Assembly: GCF_000739995.1 (NCBI RefSeq)
Contig: NZ_BBJX01000007.1
Coordinates: 62,001 to 126,000 of the forward strand
Direction of reading: 5' to 3'
Origin: Comamonas granuli NBRC 101663
GTDB lineage: Bacteria; Pseudomonadota; Gammaproteobacteria; Burkholderiales; Burkholderiaceae_C
Length of the DNA: 64,000 nucleotides
Shown: in pieces, positions 44,592 to 54,436 of the stretch
Layout: every line of letters begins with the position of its first letter
Numbering within the stretch: the first letter of the stretch is position 1
Made by a program: the position numbers and the translations under genes
Notes under the pieces: generated by a model
Database searches by the model: none
What the model saw: the letters and a program-made list of their open reading frames with translations, nothing else
Told to the model about the DNA's origin: nothing

Positions 44592-46490
44592 ATGAACCGT
44601 TATCCGGTCTGGAAGTACGCGATCCTGGTGGTCGCGCTGCTCATCGGGGTGCTCTACACCCTGCCCAACTTCTTTGGCGAGGCGCCTGCAGTGCAGGTTT
44701 CCTCGGCCAAGGCCACCGTCAAGGTCGACTCCGTGGTGCTGCAGCGCGTCGAGGAGGCGCTGCGCGGCGCCGGTCTCGTGCCCGACTACGTGAGCCTGGA
44801 GGGCAGTTCGGTGCGCGCGCGCTTTGACACGCCCGACAACCAGCTCAAGGCCAAGGACGCGATCCAGAAGGCGCTCATCCCCGATGCCGCCGACCCGACC
44901 TACATCGTGGCGCTCAACCTGGTGTCGCGCTCGCCCGCCTGGCTCACGGCCCTGCACGCCCAGCCCATGTACCTGGGCCTGGACCTGCGCGGCGGCGTGC
45001 ACTTCATGCTGCAGGTGGACATGCAGGCCGCGCTCACCAAGCGCGCCGAGTCGCTGGCCGGCGACATCCGCACCGCGCTGCGCGACAAGAACATCCGCCA
45101 CAGCGGCATCGCGCGCGACGGCCAGGCCATCGACATCAAGGTGCGCGACGAAGCCACGCGCCAGGCCACCAGCAACCTGCTGGCCGACCAGTTTGCCGAA
45201 CTGCAGGTCGTGGCCACGCCCGAGGGCAGCGAATTCAAGCTGCGCGCCAGCATCAAGCCCGAGGCCGTGCGCAAGGTGCAGGAGCAGGCGCTCAAGCAGA
45301 ACATCACCACGCTGCACAACCGCATCAACGAGCTGGGCGTGGCCGAGCCCGTGATCCAACAGCAGGGGCTGGACCGCATCGTCGTGCAACTGCCCGGCGT
45401 GCAGGACACGGCCAAGGCCAAGGACATCCTGGGCCGCACGGCCACGCTGGAGGTGCGCCTGGTCGATGAAAGCACCGAGGCGCGCGCCGCCGAGACCGGC
45501 CAGGGCCCCGTGCCCTTCGGCGACGAGAAATACCTCGACCGCAACGGCCAGGCCGTGATCGTGAAGAAGCAGGTCGTGCTCACGGGCGAGAACCTCACCG
45601 ACGCCCAGCCCGGCTTTGACGGCCAGACGCAGGAGCCCACCGTCAATCTCACGCTCGACGCCAAGGGCGCGCGCATCTTCAAGGACGTCACACGCGAGAA
45701 CATCAACAAGCGCATGGCCATCATCCTGTTCGAGAAGGGCAAGGGCGAGGTCGTCACGGCGCCCGTGATCCGCTCCGAGATCGGCGGCGGGCGCGTGCAG
45801 ATCTCCGGCCGCATGACCACCGTGGAGGCCAACGACACGGCCCTGCTGCTGCGTGCGGGTTCGCTCGCTGCGCCCATGGAGATCATCGAGGAATACACCA
45901 TCGGCCCCAGCCTGGGCGCGGACAACATCGAGCGCGGCATCCACAGCGTGGTCTGGGGCATGGTGGCCATCGCGGCCTTCATGTGCGTGTACTACATGCT
46001 GTTCGGCGTGTTCTCCACGGTCGCGCTGGGCGTGAACGTGCTGCTGCTCATCGCCATCCTGTCCATGCTGCAGGCCACGCTGACGCTGCCCGGCATCGCC
46101 GCCATGGCGCTGGCGCTGGGCGTGGCCATCGACTCCAACGTGCTGATCAACGAGCGCATCCGCGAGGAGCTGCGCGCGGGGGCCTCGCCGCAGGCGGCCA
46201 TCGCCGCGGGCTACGAGCGTGCCTGGGCCACCATCCTGGACTCCAACGTCACCACCCTGATCGCCGGCCTGGCGCTGCTGGCCTTCGGCACGGGCCCGGT
46301 GCGCGGCTTTGCCGTGGTGCACTGCATCGGCATCCTCACCAGCATGTTCTCGGCGGTGTTCTTCTCGCGCGGCCTGGTCAACCTCTGGTACGGCCGGCGC
46401 AAGAAGCTCAAGAGCGTGGCCATCGGCCAGGTGTGGAAGCCCGAGGACGACTCGCAACTGCGTTCGGTGGCCGCGCGCGGCGATCAATAA
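44592..46490 (+). CDS. secD: Protein translocase subunit SecD
   Basis: A 632-residue inner-membrane subunit; with SecF it uses the proton gradient to pull exported proteins out of the SecYEG channel. First membrane helix at about 7-24; the large periplasmic P1 domain (AQPMYLGLDLRGGVHFMLQVD, NRINELGVAEPVIQQQGLDRIVVQLPG) follows, and five membrane helices lie at about 455-615 with MALALGVAIDSNVLINERIREE and TTLIAGLALLAFGTGPVRGFA. All signature motifs are intact. The start at 44592 has GAGG/TAAAG just upstream; a 70-base GC-rich spacer with an inverted repeat (CGGCCCCCGCGCGGGGCC type, about 44530-44550) separates it from yajC. Confidence 0.97.
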   Translation: MNRYPVWKYAILVVALLIGVLYTLPNFFGEAPAVQVSSAKATVKVDSVVLQRVEEALRGAGLVPDYVSLEGSSVRARFDTPDNQLKAKDAIQKALIPDAADPTYIVALNLVSRSPAWLTALHAQPMYLGLDLRGGVHFMLQVDMQAALTKRAESLAGDIRTALRDKNIRHSGIARDGQAIDIKVRDEATRQATSNLLADQFAELQVVATPEGSEFKLRASIKPEAVRKVQEQALKQNITTLHNRINELGVAEPVIQQQGLDRIVVQLPGVQDTAKAKDILGRTATLEVRLVDESTEARAAETGQGPVPFGDEKYLDRNGQAVIVKKQVVLTGENLTDAQPGFDGQTQEPTVNLTLDAKGARIFKDVTRENINKRMAIILFEKGKGEVVTAPVIRSEIGGGRVQISGRMTTVEANDTALLLRAGSLAAPMEIIEEYTIGPSLGADNIERGIHSVVWGMVAIAAFMCVYYMLFGVFSTVALGVNVLLLIAILSMLQATLTLPGIAAMALALGVAIDSNVLINERIREELRAGASPQAAIAAGYERAWATILDSNVTTLIAGLALLAFGTGPVRGFAVVHCIGILTSMFSAVFFSRGLVNLWYGRRKKLKSVAIGQVWKPEDDSQLRSVAARGDQ

Positions 46491-46505
46491 AGAGGAGGAA
46501 AAATC

Positions 46506-47456
46506 ATGGAATTTTTCCGCATCAAAAAAGACATCCCGTTCATGAAGTACGCGTTGGTGCTCAACGCGATCTCCTTCATCACCTTCGCGCTGGCCGTGTT
46601 CTTCCTCCTCACGCGCGGCCTGCACCTGTCGGTGGAATTCACGGGCGGCACCGTCATGGAGGTGGCCTACACCCAGACGGCGGACATCGGCAAGGTGCGC
46701 GAGACCGTCTCCCGCCTGGGCTACCAGGACGTGATCGTGCAGAACTTCGGCACCTCGCGCGACGTGATGATCCGCCTGCCGGTGCAAAAGGGCGTCACCT
46801 CGGCGCAGCAGAGCGAGCAGGTGCTCGCCGCACTGAAAGGCCAGGACGCCGAGGTCACCCTGCGGCGCACGGAGTTCGTCGGCCCGCAGGTGGGCGACGA
46901 GCTGGTGCACGGCGGCCTCATGGCCCTGGGCATGGTGGTGCTGGGCATCGTGATCTACCTGGCGTTCCGCTTCGAGTGGAAGTTCGGCGTCGCGGCCATC
47001 ATCGCCAACCTGCACGACGTGGTCATCATCCTGGGCTTCTTCGCCTTCTTCCAGTGGGAGTTCTCGCTCTCCGTGCTGGCCGGGGTGCTGGCCGTGCTCG
47101 GTTATTCGGTGAACGAGTCGGTCGTGATCTTCGACCGGATCCGCGAGGCCTTCCGCAAATTCCGCAAGCTCAGCACGCGCGAGGTGATCGACCACGCCAT
47201 CACCTCGACGATGAGCCGCACCATCATCACCCACGCCTCCACCGAGGCCATGGTGCTGTCCATGTTCTTCTTCGGCGGCCCCAGCCTGCACTATTTCGCG
47301 CTGGCGCTGACCATTGGCATCCTGTTCGGCATCTACTCCTCGGTGTTCGTGGCCGCGGCCATCGCCATGTGGCTGGGCGTCAAGCGCGAAGACCTGGTCA
47401 AGAGCCAGCGCAAGGAAGGCGACCCCAACGATCCCAACGCGGGCGCCGTGGTGTAA
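46506..47456 (+). CDS. secF: Protein translocase subunit SecF
   Basis: A 316-residue partner of SecD. Six membrane segments; SecF landmarks: SVEFTGGTVMEVAYTQ, QNFGTSRDVMIRLPV, and in the membrane part GVLAVLGYSVNESVVIFDRIRE and TMSRTIITHASTEAMVLSMFFFGGP. The C-terminus is a charged cytoplasmic tail (KREDLVKSQRKEGDPNDPN). A strong ribosome site (AGGAGG) precedes the ATG by 8 bases, and the secD stop is only 15 bases upstream. Confidence 0.97.
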   Translation: MEFFRIKKDIPFMKYALVLNAISFITFALAVFFLLTRGLHLSVEFTGGTVMEVAYTQTADIGKVRETVSRLGYQDVIVQNFGTSRDVMIRLPVQKGVTSAQQSEQVLAALKGQDAEVTLRRTEFVGPQVGDELVHGGLMALGMVVLGIVIYLAFRFEWKFGVAAIIANLHDVVIILGFFAFFQWEFSLSVLAGVLAVLGYSVNESVVIFDRIREAFRKFRKLSTREVIDHAITSTMSRTIITHASTEAMVLSMFFFGGPSLHYFALALTIGILFGIYSSVFVAAAIAMWLGVKREDLVKSQRKEGDPNDPNAGAVV

Positions 47457-47481
47457 GTTTTTTGTTGCTCCCCGGCCTGTA

Positions 47482-47515
47482 GGGAGCGCGCCGGCCTACA
47501 CGGGCGGGCGCTCCC
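47482..47515. other. Inverted repeat between secF and the DUF1631 gene
   Basis: Eight-base perfect arms GGGAGCGC / GCGCTCCC with an 18-base GC-rich centre. There is no T tract after it. It may end or slow secF transcription and lies just before the -10-like ATACTAAT of the next gene. Confidence 0.45.
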
Positions 47516-47531
47516 ATACTAATATCCGGGG

Positions 47532-49844
47532 ATGCAATCCCATTCTCCTCCCAGCCTGGCCCAGCGCCGCCTCGCGCAGCAGACGCGCGAGCGTTTCGTG
47601 GACGCTGTGTGCCGCGGCCAGGTGGACATCGACAAGGTGCTGTTGGAGTTCTTCAACCACCTGATGTCGCAGACCGGCACGCAGAGCGAGATGCAGAGCC
47701 GGCGCGACGCCTGGCATGCCTTCCAGCAGGGCAGCGGCAAGTGGATGCGCGCCGTGGCCGCGGCCTGGCGCGAGGCCCTGGCACCCACCGCGACCGCGCA
47801 CGCAGACCCGACGGCCGCTCCCGAGTTCAGCTTCGAGCTGGTCGATGACGACGTCGTCGAAAACCGGATCATCGCCTCGCGCATGGCCCTGACGGTGATG
47901 GAGCAGGTCAGCACCGATTTCGAGGCCCTGCGCCTGCGCATGCAGTTCCTGGAAGGGCAGGAGCTGCCCAAGGACGACATCCTGCGCCCGGAGGCCGTGG
48001 CCTTGCGCCTGGTCGAGCAGTGGGTCGAGGCGGGCATGGCCCGCACAGACCTGCAGACGGTGGTCGATCCGCTGCAGCGCGAACTGGCTGCGGTGCTGCT
48101 CAAGGCCTACCAGGCCTGCAATGACTTCCTGCAGGCCCAGGGCGTGGCGGCGCAGAAGGAATTGCGCGTGCGCATCAGCCGCCCTGCGGGCGGATCCGGC
48201 GCCGCGCCCCTGGCGGCGGGCGCGGCCCCGACCCCCCACCCCCCGGCAGGCATGGCCCATCCAGCACCCCCGGGCAGCCGCCTGGCGCCCGGCCCCTGGG
48301 GTGCGGCGGCGCACCGTCCGGTGCCGTCCGGGTATGGGGGCGTCACGCCGCTGCTGCGGGCGCGCCAGCGTGCGCAAGGGGTGATGGTGCAGCTCAAGCG
48401 CCTGCTCACCCAGCCGGCCACGGGTTTTGACATGGTGCACGCCCCACCCGCCTCGGCGGCCCTGGCGCAGGCGCTGGCGGCCCACCGCGTGCAGGCCGAG
48501 AGCTACCACAGCACCGTGGGCGCGCTCATCGAAGACTACAGCCCGGCGGCGGTCGTCAAGCTCGCCGACGTGGTGCGCGACCGCTCCACGGAACTCAAGA
48601 AGAAGGCGGACACCGAGGGCGAGAAGGCCATCATCGAAGTCGTGGCCCTGATGTTCCAGAGCATCCTGTCCGAGGACCGCATCCCCCCCGCGGTGCGCGT
48701 GTGGTTTGCCCGCCTGCAGGTGCCGGTGCTGCGCGTCGCGCTGGCCGAGCCCGAGTTCTTCAGCAATATGGACCATCCCGCGCGCAAGCTGATCGACCGC
48801 ATGGGCGCGGTGGCGCTGGGCTTCGATTCCACCGCGCTGTCCGGCAGCGCCCTGGAGGCAGAGGTCAAGCGCATCGTGCAGGTCATCGAGCAATACCCCG
48901 AGACGGGGCGGCGCGTGTTCCAGCTCGTGCACGACGAGTTCGAGGCCTTTCTCGCCAAGTTCCTCACGGCCAAGCAGTCCACGGCCCGGCTGGTGAGCGT
49001 GGCCCAGCAGGTCGAGCAAAAGGAAACGCTGACCATCCAGTACACCATCGAGCTGCGCACCCTGCTCAAGGACATGCCGGTGCGCGACGAGATCCGCGAT
49101 TTCCTGTTCAAGAACTGGGCCGAGGTGCTGGCCATGTCTGCCGTGCGCGATGGCCCGCAGCACCCTGATACCGTGTCCTACAAGCGCACGGCAGCCGACC
49201 TGGTGTGGGCGGCCAGCGCCAAGCCCAACCGCGCCGAGCGCGCGCAGGTCATCCAGAGCCTGCCCGGCCTGCTGCAGCGCCTGCGCCAGGGGCTGACGCT
49301 CATGGGCATGGTCGGCCAGGCGCAGGACGCGCAGATCAAGGCGCTGACGGACACGCTCGCCGAAGCCTTTCTCTCCAAGACCGCGGCCATCCCCGTGGAG
49401 CACATCCAGGCGCTGGCCAAGCGCCTGGCCCACCTGGAGGACTTCATCGGCGACGCCGAGATGGGCGATCTGCCGCTGGACGCCGAGAACATCGAGATGA
49501 TGACCGGCATCGACGCCTCGGCCATCCACGTGATCGCCGACAACGGCGCGCCGGTGGACGAGTCCATGGTGGCCTGGGCGCTGGAGTTGCAAAAGGGCCA
49601 CTGGTTCACGCTGGACCACAACGGCGCCAGCACGCAGGTGCAGTACTGCTGGCACAGCGAGCGCAAGCAACTGCACCTGTTCGCCGCGTCCGACGGCACG
49701 TGCTACCTGATCCAGTTGCGCCGGCTGGCGGCGTACCTGCAGGCCGGGCTGCTCGTGGCCCGCGAGGAAGAGGGGCTGACCCTGCGTGCGACGCGCGATG
49801 CCCTGGCCAAGCTGCAGGCCAATCCCGAACGCCTGTTGGGCTAG
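47532..49844 (+). CDS. DUF1631 family protein
   Basis: A 770-residue soluble protein of the DUF1631 family (also called thymidine phosphorylase-like in old annotations, without basis). Recognised by FVDAVCRGQVDIDKVLLEFFNHL, DDVVENRIIASRMALTVMEQVSTDFEALRLRMQFLEG-type segment, RLQVPVLRVALAEPEFFSNMDHPARKLIDRMG-type block, and LLKDMPVRDEIRDFLFKNWAEVLA. Residues about 215-280 are a Pro/Ala-rich linker. The C-terminal ~90 residues (GHWFTLDHNGASTQVQYCWHSERKQLHLFA) resemble a small barrel. Function unknown. No ribosome site; ATACTAAT ends 8 bases before the ATG, so it may be leaderless. Confidence 0.85.
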   Translation: MQSHSPPSLAQRRLAQQTRERFVDAVCRGQVDIDKVLLEFFNHLMSQTGTQSEMQSRRDAWHAFQQGSGKWMRAVAAAWREALAPTATAHADPTAAPEFSFELVDDDVVENRIIASRMALTVMEQVSTDFEALRLRMQFLEGQELPKDDILRPEAVALRLVEQWVEAGMARTDLQTVVDPLQRELAAVLLKAYQACNDFLQAQGVAAQKELRVRISRPAGGSGAAPLAAGAAPTPHPPAGMAHPAPPGSRLAPGPWGAAAHRPVPSGYGGVTPLLRARQRAQGVMVQLKRLLTQPATGFDMVHAPPASAALAQALAAHRVQAESYHSTVGALIEDYSPAAVVKLADVVRDRSTELKKKADTEGEKAIIEVVALMFQSILSEDRIPPAVRVWFARLQVPVLRVALAEPEFFSNMDHPARKLIDRMGAVALGFDSTALSGSALEAEVKRIVQVIEQYPETGRRVFQLVHDEFEAFLAKFLTAKQSTARLVSVAQQVEQKETLTIQYTIELRTLLKDMPVRDEIRDFLFKNWAEVLAMSAVRDGPQHPDTVSYKRTAADLVWAASAKPNRAERAQVIQSLPGLLQRLRQGLTLMGMVGQAQDAQIKALTDTLAEAFLSKTAAIPVEHIQALAKRLAHLEDFIGDAEMGDLPLDAENIEMMTGIDASAIHVIADNGAPVDESMVAWALELQKGHWFTLDHNGASTQVQYCWHSERKQLHLFAASDGTCYLIQLRRLAAYLQAGLLVAREEEGLTLRATRDALAKLQANPERLLG

Positions 49845-49848
49845 GGAT

Positions 49849-51003
49849 TCACGCGCGCGCCATGCGCTGGAACAGGCCGCCCGGCAGGCGCATCACCAGG
49901 CCTTCCATTTCCAGCTCCAGCAATTGCACCTGCAGCGTGGGGGTGTCCAGGCCGGTCCGCGCCTGCAGCGTGTCCAGGCCCACGGGGTCGTAGCCCAGGG
50001 CGGCAAGCAGCGCGGCATGCGCGCCTGCCAGCGACGCTTGGGGCGGTGCGGCATCGGGAGGCGGCGGCTGCCGCGGGGCGGTGGCCGGCGGCGCGAGCTC
50101 TTCGAGGATGTCCTGCGCCGTCTCCACCAGCTTGGCGCCCTGGCGGATCAGGGCATGGCAGCCGCGCGACTGGACGGAGTGGATGGAGCCCGGGATGGCG
50201 AAGACCTCGCGCCCTTGTTCGCCCGCCAGGCGCGCCGTGATGAGCGAGCCCGAGGCGGGGGCCGCCTCGACCACCAGCGTGCCTTGCGCCAGGCCCGAGA
50301 TGATGCGGTTGCGCCGCGGGAAATTGCCGGCCAGCGGCGGCGTGCCCAGAGCGTATTCGCTCAGCACCAGCCCCTGGCGCGCGATGCGGTGCGCCAGCTC
50401 CAGGTGGCGCCGGGGGTAGACGCGGTCCAGCCCGGTGCCCACCACGGCCAGGGTGGCGCAGGTGCCGGGGTCGGCCGCGGCTTCCAGCGCGCCTTCGTGG
50501 GCCGCGGCGTCTATGCCCAGCGCCAGGCCGGAGACGATGGTCCAGCCCGCCGTGCGCAGGTGGCTGGCGAACTGGCGGGCGGTCTCGCGTCCCTGCGGCG
50601 TCGGGTTGCGGCTGCCGACCATGGCCAGGCAGTGCGCCGGGACCGGGCCCTGGACCAAGTGCGCGGGCCCGAGCAGGTACAGCAGCAGCGGCGGGTCGGG
50701 GATATGCAGCAGGGCCGCCGGGTAGCGGGGATCGCCCAGCGTGAGGATGTCGTGGCAGGGTTCGCCGGCACTGCCCGGTGCGAGCCAGGCCAGCGTGGTC
50801 TGCAGCAAGGTGTCCAGGGTCTCGGGCACCGTGCACAGTGCGGCCGCCTGGGCGGGCGTGGCATGCGCCCGCAAGGCACTGTGCGTCTGGGTGAAGATGT
50901 GCTGCGGCAGGCCGTAGGCCGCCAGCAGGCGCTGGGCCGTCTGCGGGCCCACGCCGGGGGTCAGCGTCAGGCGCAGCCAGCCGGCCAGTTCATCGCGCTC
51001 CAT
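49849..51003 (-). CDS. dprA: DNA processing protein DprA
   Basis: A 384-residue cytoplasmic protein that loads RecA on incoming single-stranded DNA in natural transformation. N-terminal SAM-like region (WLRLTLTPGVGPQTAQRLLAAYG), Rossmann core with MVGSRNPTPQGRETARQFA, VSGLALGIDAAAHEGAL, LAVVGTGLDRVYPRRH, and NFPRRNRIISGLAQGTLVVEA. After a Pro-rich linker (about 305-320) a winged-helix DML1-like domain (GLDTPTLQVQLLELEMEGLVMRLPGG) ends the protein. Full length, no lesion. It follows the LysM gene on the same strand by 48 bases, a pairing common in beta-proteobacteria. Confidence 0.96.
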   Translation of the reverse strand: MERDELAGWLRLTLTPGVGPQTAQRLLAAYGLPQHIFTQTHSALRAHATPAQAAALCTVPETLDTLLQTTLAWLAPGSAGEPCHDILTLGDPRYPAALLHIPDPPLLLYLLGPAHLVQGPVPAHCLAMVGSRNPTPQGRETARQFASHLRTAGWTIVSGLALGIDAAAHEGALEAAADPGTCATLAVVGTGLDRVYPRRHLELAHRIARQGLVLSEYALGTPPLAGNFPRRNRIISGLAQGTLVVEAAPASGSLITARLAGEQGREVFAIPGSIHSVQSRGCHALIRQGAKLVETAQDILEELAPPATAPRQPPPPDAAPPQASLAGAHAALLAALGYDPVGLDTLQARTGLDTPTLQVQLLELEMEGLVMRLPGGLFQRMARA

Positions 51004-51051
51004 GGGTGCACGGGCTGCGGCGGCTGCTTGCAGGCACTTTCCCTGCGGGCC

Positions 51052-52281
51052 TCACTCGGGATTGACCAGGCGGTCGCCCACGCTCACGGGCAGGCGCGCC
51101 TCCAGGATGAGGGCGTAGGAGACGCGGTCGAACGTGCGGAACACCATGGCCAGACCGTTGCTCTCGCTGGGCAGCTTGATCACGGGCCGGTTCTTGTCGG
51201 TTTTGTCCTTGATGCGGCTGCCCTTGGTCAGCAGGCTCAGCACATGGCCGGCGCGCATGCCGTCCTCGCTGCCCTGGTTGATGGCCACGACGTTGTTCTG
51301 CGCCGCGTTGGACATGCCGAAGCTGCCGTAGATGGAGACCACCCGGGCATCGACGTTCATCTCGGGCGCGTGGGGCACGAAATTCACGAACGTGCGCGCC
51401 GGCGCGGGCAGCAGCCGGTCGCCGGCACGGATTTCCTCCTTGCTGGACACCAGGTCCAGCGAGGCCGGCACGTAGTCGGATACGTAGCCGCCTTTGCCAT
51501 TGGCGCTTTCCTCGAAGCTCTCGCCGCGCACCAGATCGGCCTTGCCCAGGTACTGCGCCTCATAGCCCAGGATGTCGCCCGAGGCCGGGTCCTTCAGGGC
51601 CACGGCATCGCGGAACACGCGGTACTGGCGCGGCTCGCCAGGTTCGGCGCGCAGGGGGTTGGCGGCGTCGCCGCGTGCGTAGATGCGGTCGCCGGGGCCC
51701 ATGATCACGCGGTCTTCCATGGTGCCGACCACGCGCGGAGCCTGCTCCAGCGTCTGCGCATCGACCACCAGGGGCTCGGCCAGGAAGGGTTCGATGAGGT
51801 GCATCCTGAGCGTGGGCAGCGCCATGGAGGACACGCTGTCGGCACGGGTGCGGGGCGAGACGCGCACGGTCTCGGGCTCGCCGCTGGCGGCAGCCGGGCC
51901 GGTGCTCAGGCGGGCGCGGCCGTCTTTCTTCTCCAGGTACAGGGTCTGGCCCGGGAAGATCAGGTGCGGGTTGGCGATGGCGGGCAGGTTCATGCCCCAC
52001 AGCTCGGGCCAGCGCCAGGGGCGCTGCAGGAACACGCCCGAGATGCCCCAGAGCGTGTCTCCGCGCTTGACCACGTACACATCGGGGGCGTTCGGGGCGA
52101 GTTCCGCCAGGGGCACGCCCTGCTGGGCCACCTGCTCGGCCGTGGCGCGCTGCGCCGGGGTGACTGGCCGGGACTGCGCCATGGCCGCCGGGCTGGCGAG
52201 CAGGGCACAGGCAATGCCGAGCGCGCCCAGGACGGCGCGTGGCATTGTTGCAATGGCTCCCATGTCGTTGTGGATGTGCAT
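51052..52281 (-). CDS. Secreted LysM-domain protein
   Basis: A 409-residue exported protein. Signal peptide 1-35 (core VLGALGIACALLAS, cleavage AMA). One LysM domain at about 68-118 (VYVVKRGDTLWGISGVFL ... WPELWGMNLPAIANPHLIFPG ... LYL), for peptidoglycan binding. The ~290-residue remainder (MEDRVIMGPGDRIYARGD, YGSFGMSNAAQNNVVAINQGSEDGM, AMVFRTFDRVSYALIL) is a conserved beta-rich region seen only with this LysM type in beta-proteobacteria. The start at 52281 is chosen because GAGGGG lies 8 bases upstream. Probably a cell-wall or envelope factor; specific function unknown. Confidence 0.88.
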   Translation of the reverse strand: MHIHNDMGAIATMPRAVLGALGIACALLASPAAMAQSRPVTPAQRATAEQVAQQGVPLAELAPNAPDVYVVKRGDTLWGISGVFLQRPWRWPELWGMNLPAIANPHLIFPGQTLYLEKKDGRARLSTGPAAASGEPETVRVSPRTRADSVSSMALPTLRMHLIEPFLAEPLVVDAQTLEQAPRVVGTMEDRVIMGPGDRIYARGDAANPLRAEPGEPRQYRVFRDAVALKDPASGDILGYEAQYLGKADLVRGESFEESANGKGGYVSDYVPASLDLVSSKEEIRAGDRLLPAPARTFVNFVPHAPEMNVDARVVSIYGSFGMSNAAQNNVVAINQGSEDGMRAGHVLSLLTKGSRIKDKTDKNRPVIKLPSESNGLAMVFRTFDRVSYALILEARLPVSVGDRLVNPE

Positions 52282-52460
52282 GTTCAAACGCCCCTCACTG
52301 GCGCCAAGGGCGTGCGGCAAAGCAGCCTCCCGGCAGAAATACGTCATCAATCGTCTGAGATTCTCTGCTCAAGCCCTTGATTCGGCAATGATTATTGCCC
52401 CAGGGGCGTGCCCGGACTGGAAAAAGTGGCGAAAATAACGACAATCTCTAGTGCTCCACC

Positions 52461-52970
52461 ATGGCCCTTCTTCCGATTCTTTGCTACCCAGACCCGCGCC
52501 TGCATACCGTGGCCCAACCCGTGCAGGCCGTGGATGCGCGCATCCGCGGCCTGGTGGCCGACATGTTCGAGACCATGTATGACGCGCACGGCATCGGCCT
52601 GGCGGCCACGCAGGTGGACGTGCACGAACGCATCGTCGTGATCGACGTGTCCGAGGAGCGCGACCAGCCCCTGGTGCTCATCAATCCCGAAATCGTCTGG
52701 GCCAGCCCGCAAACCCAGTTGGGGGACGAGGGCTGCCTTTCGGTGCCCGGCATCTACGATGGCGTCGAGCGCTCCGTGGCGGTGCGTGTGCGCGCCCTCG
52801 ACGCCCAGGGCCAGGAGCAGACCCTGGAGGCCGAGGGCCTGCTGGCGGTGTGCATCCAGCATGAGATGGACCATTTGCGCGGCAAGGTGTTCGTCGAGTA
52901 CCTCTCGCCCCTCAAGCAGGGGCGCATCAAGACCAAGATGGTCAAGCGCCAGCGCGAGGCCCGCGCATGA
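52461..52970 (+). CDS. def: Peptide deformylase
   Basis: A 169-residue Fe2+/Zn2+ enzyme that removes the formyl group from new N-terminal methionines. The three motifs are complete: GIGLAATQ (44-51), EGCLSVP (90-96, metal ligand Cys92) and QHEMDH (133-138, ligands His134/His138 and catalytic Glu135). Type I length. It heads the cluster def - lipoprotein - fmt, placing the remover and the maker of N-formyl groups in one transcript. GACAAT lies about 15 bases before the ATG and may be the -10, leaving a very short leader. Confidence 0.97.
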   Translation: MALLPILCYPDPRLHTVAQPVQAVDARIRGLVADMFETMYDAHGIGLAATQVDVHERIVVIDVSEERDQPLVLINPEIVWASPQTQLGDEGCLSVPGIYDGVERSVAVRVRALDAQGQEQTLEAEGLLAVCIQHEMDHLRGKVFVEYLSPLKQGRIKTKMVKRQREARA

Positions 52971-53446
52971 AGACGCGCCGCCTTGCCGCCGGCCTGCTGG
53001 TCGCCGCCGCGCTGGCTGGCTGCGCTGCCACGGGCGGGGGCGTGCGTCCTGGCGCCACCCTCGACGAGGTGCGGGCGCAGTGGGGCGAGCCCAAGGCCAT
53101 GTACCAGGTGGAGACTGGCCAGCGCCTGTTCTACAGCCCCCAGCCCTGGCAGGTGCAGCGGCTTGATTTCGACGCCCAGGGGCGCTTGCAGCAAGTGCAC
53201 GAGCAGATGCTGACCCCGGCGCTGCTCTCGGGCATCGTGGCCGGCCAGTGGCGCGTGGCCGATGTGCAGCAGGCATTCGGCCCACCGGCGCGCCGCGCGG
53301 ACGATGCGGGCAAGGGTAGCCAGTGGGTGTACTCCTACCAGGAGCATGGCGTATTCCGCCTGGCCCGCATCCATTTCAATACTGCAGGCGTGGTCACCAG
53401 CGTCGTCCTGGGCGAAGACCCGGCGGCCGACAGCCGTTACCGCTGA
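52967..53446 (+). CDS. Small SmpA/OmlA-like lipoprotein
   Basis: A 159-residue lipoprotein: signal peptide with LAGC lipobox (Cys19). The mature part resembles the SmpA/BamE/OmlA fold ([33 protein letters not shown], repeated as [22 protein letters not shown] ... WVYSY), apparently two tandem BamE-like units. It may be an outer-membrane assembly or stability factor. Its ATG overlaps the def stop (ATGA). It lies between def and fmt, with which it has no known functional link. Confidence 0.78.
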   Translation: MKTRRLAAGLLVAAALAGCAATGGGVRPGATLDEVRAQWGEPKAMYQVETGQRLFYSPQPWQVQRLDFDAQGRLQQVHEQMLTPALLSGIVAGQWRVADVQQAFGPPARRADDAGKGSQWVYSYQEHGVFRLARIHFNTAGVVTSVVLGEDPAADSRYR

Positions 53447-53470
53447 GCGCCTGCACAGGCGCCATCCCCC

Positions 53471-54433
53471 ATGAAAGTGATTTTTGCCGGCACGCCGGAA
53501 TTTGCCCGCGTGGCGCTGCAGGCCCTGCTCGATGCGGGGCACGCGGTGCCGCTGGTGCTCACCCAGCCCGACCGCCCCGCCGGGCGCGGCATGAAGCTGC
53601 AGGCATCGCCCGTCAAGCAGTTGGCACAGGCGCATGGCCTGCCCCTGGCGCAGCCGCGCAGCCTGCGGCTGGACGGCAAATTCCCCGACGAGGCGCAGGC
53701 CGCGCAGGCCGCCATCGCCCAGGCCCGGGCGGATGTGATGGTGGTGGCGGCCTATGGCCTGATCCTGCCGCAGTGGGTGCTTGATGCGCCACGCCTGGGC
53801 TGCCTGAACATCCATGCCAGCCTGCTGCCGCGCTGGCGCGGGGCGGCGCCCATCCACCGCGCCATCGAGGCCGGCGATGCGCAGACGGGCATCACCATCA
53901 TGCAGATGGATGCCGGGCTCGATACCGGCGCCATGCTGCTGCGCGCCCCCCTGGCCATCCTGCCGCAGGACACCACGGCCAGCCTGCACGACCGGCTGGC
54001 CGCCCTGGGTGGGCAGCTCATCGTGCAGGCCCTGGCCGCAGGGGCGCTGGTGCCCGAGCCGCAGCCCGCGCACGGCGTGAGCTATGCGCACAAGATCGAG
54101 AAAGCGGAGAGCACGGTGGACTGGACACTGCCGGCCGAGGTGATCGAGCGGCGCGTGCGGGCGTTCGACCCCTTCCCGGGGGCCAGCACCACAGCCGCAG
54201 GCGAGGTGGTGAAACTCTGGTCTTCTCAAATTGATAGCATGTCGCGCCCGGCTGGTGTGCCCTGCGGCCAGATTTTGCATGTAGACGACGAGGGTGTGCG
54301 CGTGGCCTGCGGCAGCGGCGTGCTGCGCCTGACGGCGCTGCAGCGCGCCGGGGGCAAGCGCTTGCCGGCCCAGGACTTCCTCCGCGGATTCGGCCTGCAG
54401 CCCGGCATGGTGCTGGGCACGGACCAGGCCTGA
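53471..54433 (+). CDS. fmt: Methionyl-tRNA formyltransferase
   Basis: A 320-residue cytoplasmic enzyme that formylates initiator Met-tRNA with 10-formyl-THF. N-terminal domain: [44 protein letters not shown], and the active-site segment [25 protein letters not shown] with Asn/His and the downstream Asp ([18 protein letters not shown]). The C-terminal OB-like tRNA domain runs from about 205. Inside that domain, residues about 252-270 ([19 protein letters not shown]) are encoded by sequence that resembles the family repeat. The downstream azlC gene begins 4 bases after the stop. Confidence 0.96.
   Translation: MKVIFAGTPEFARVALQALLDAGHAVPLVLTQPDRPAGRGMKLQASPVKQLAQAHGLPLAQPRSLRLDGKFPDEAQAAQAAIAQARADVMVVAAYGLILPQWVLDAPRLGCLNIHASLLPRWRGAAPIHRAIEAGDAQTGITIMQMDAGLDTGAMLLRAPLAILPQDTTASLHDRLAALGGQLIVQALAAGALVPEPQPAHGVSYAHKIEKAESTVDWTLPAEVIERRVRAFDPFPGASTTAAGEVVKLWSSQIDSMSRPAGVPCGQILHVDDEGVRVACGSGVLRLTALQRAGGKRLPAQDFLRGFGLQPGMVLGTDQA
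54226..54279 (-). repeat. Possible degenerate repeat copy I inside fmt
   Basis: CTCAAATTGATAGCATGTCGCG ... CTGCGGCCAGATTTTGCATG keeps the flanks (CAAATTGATAGC and GGCCAGATTTTG) and spacing of the repeat, but the central hairpin is poor. The frame stays open. Resemblance may be chance. Confidence 0.35.
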
Positions 54434-54436
54434 GGC

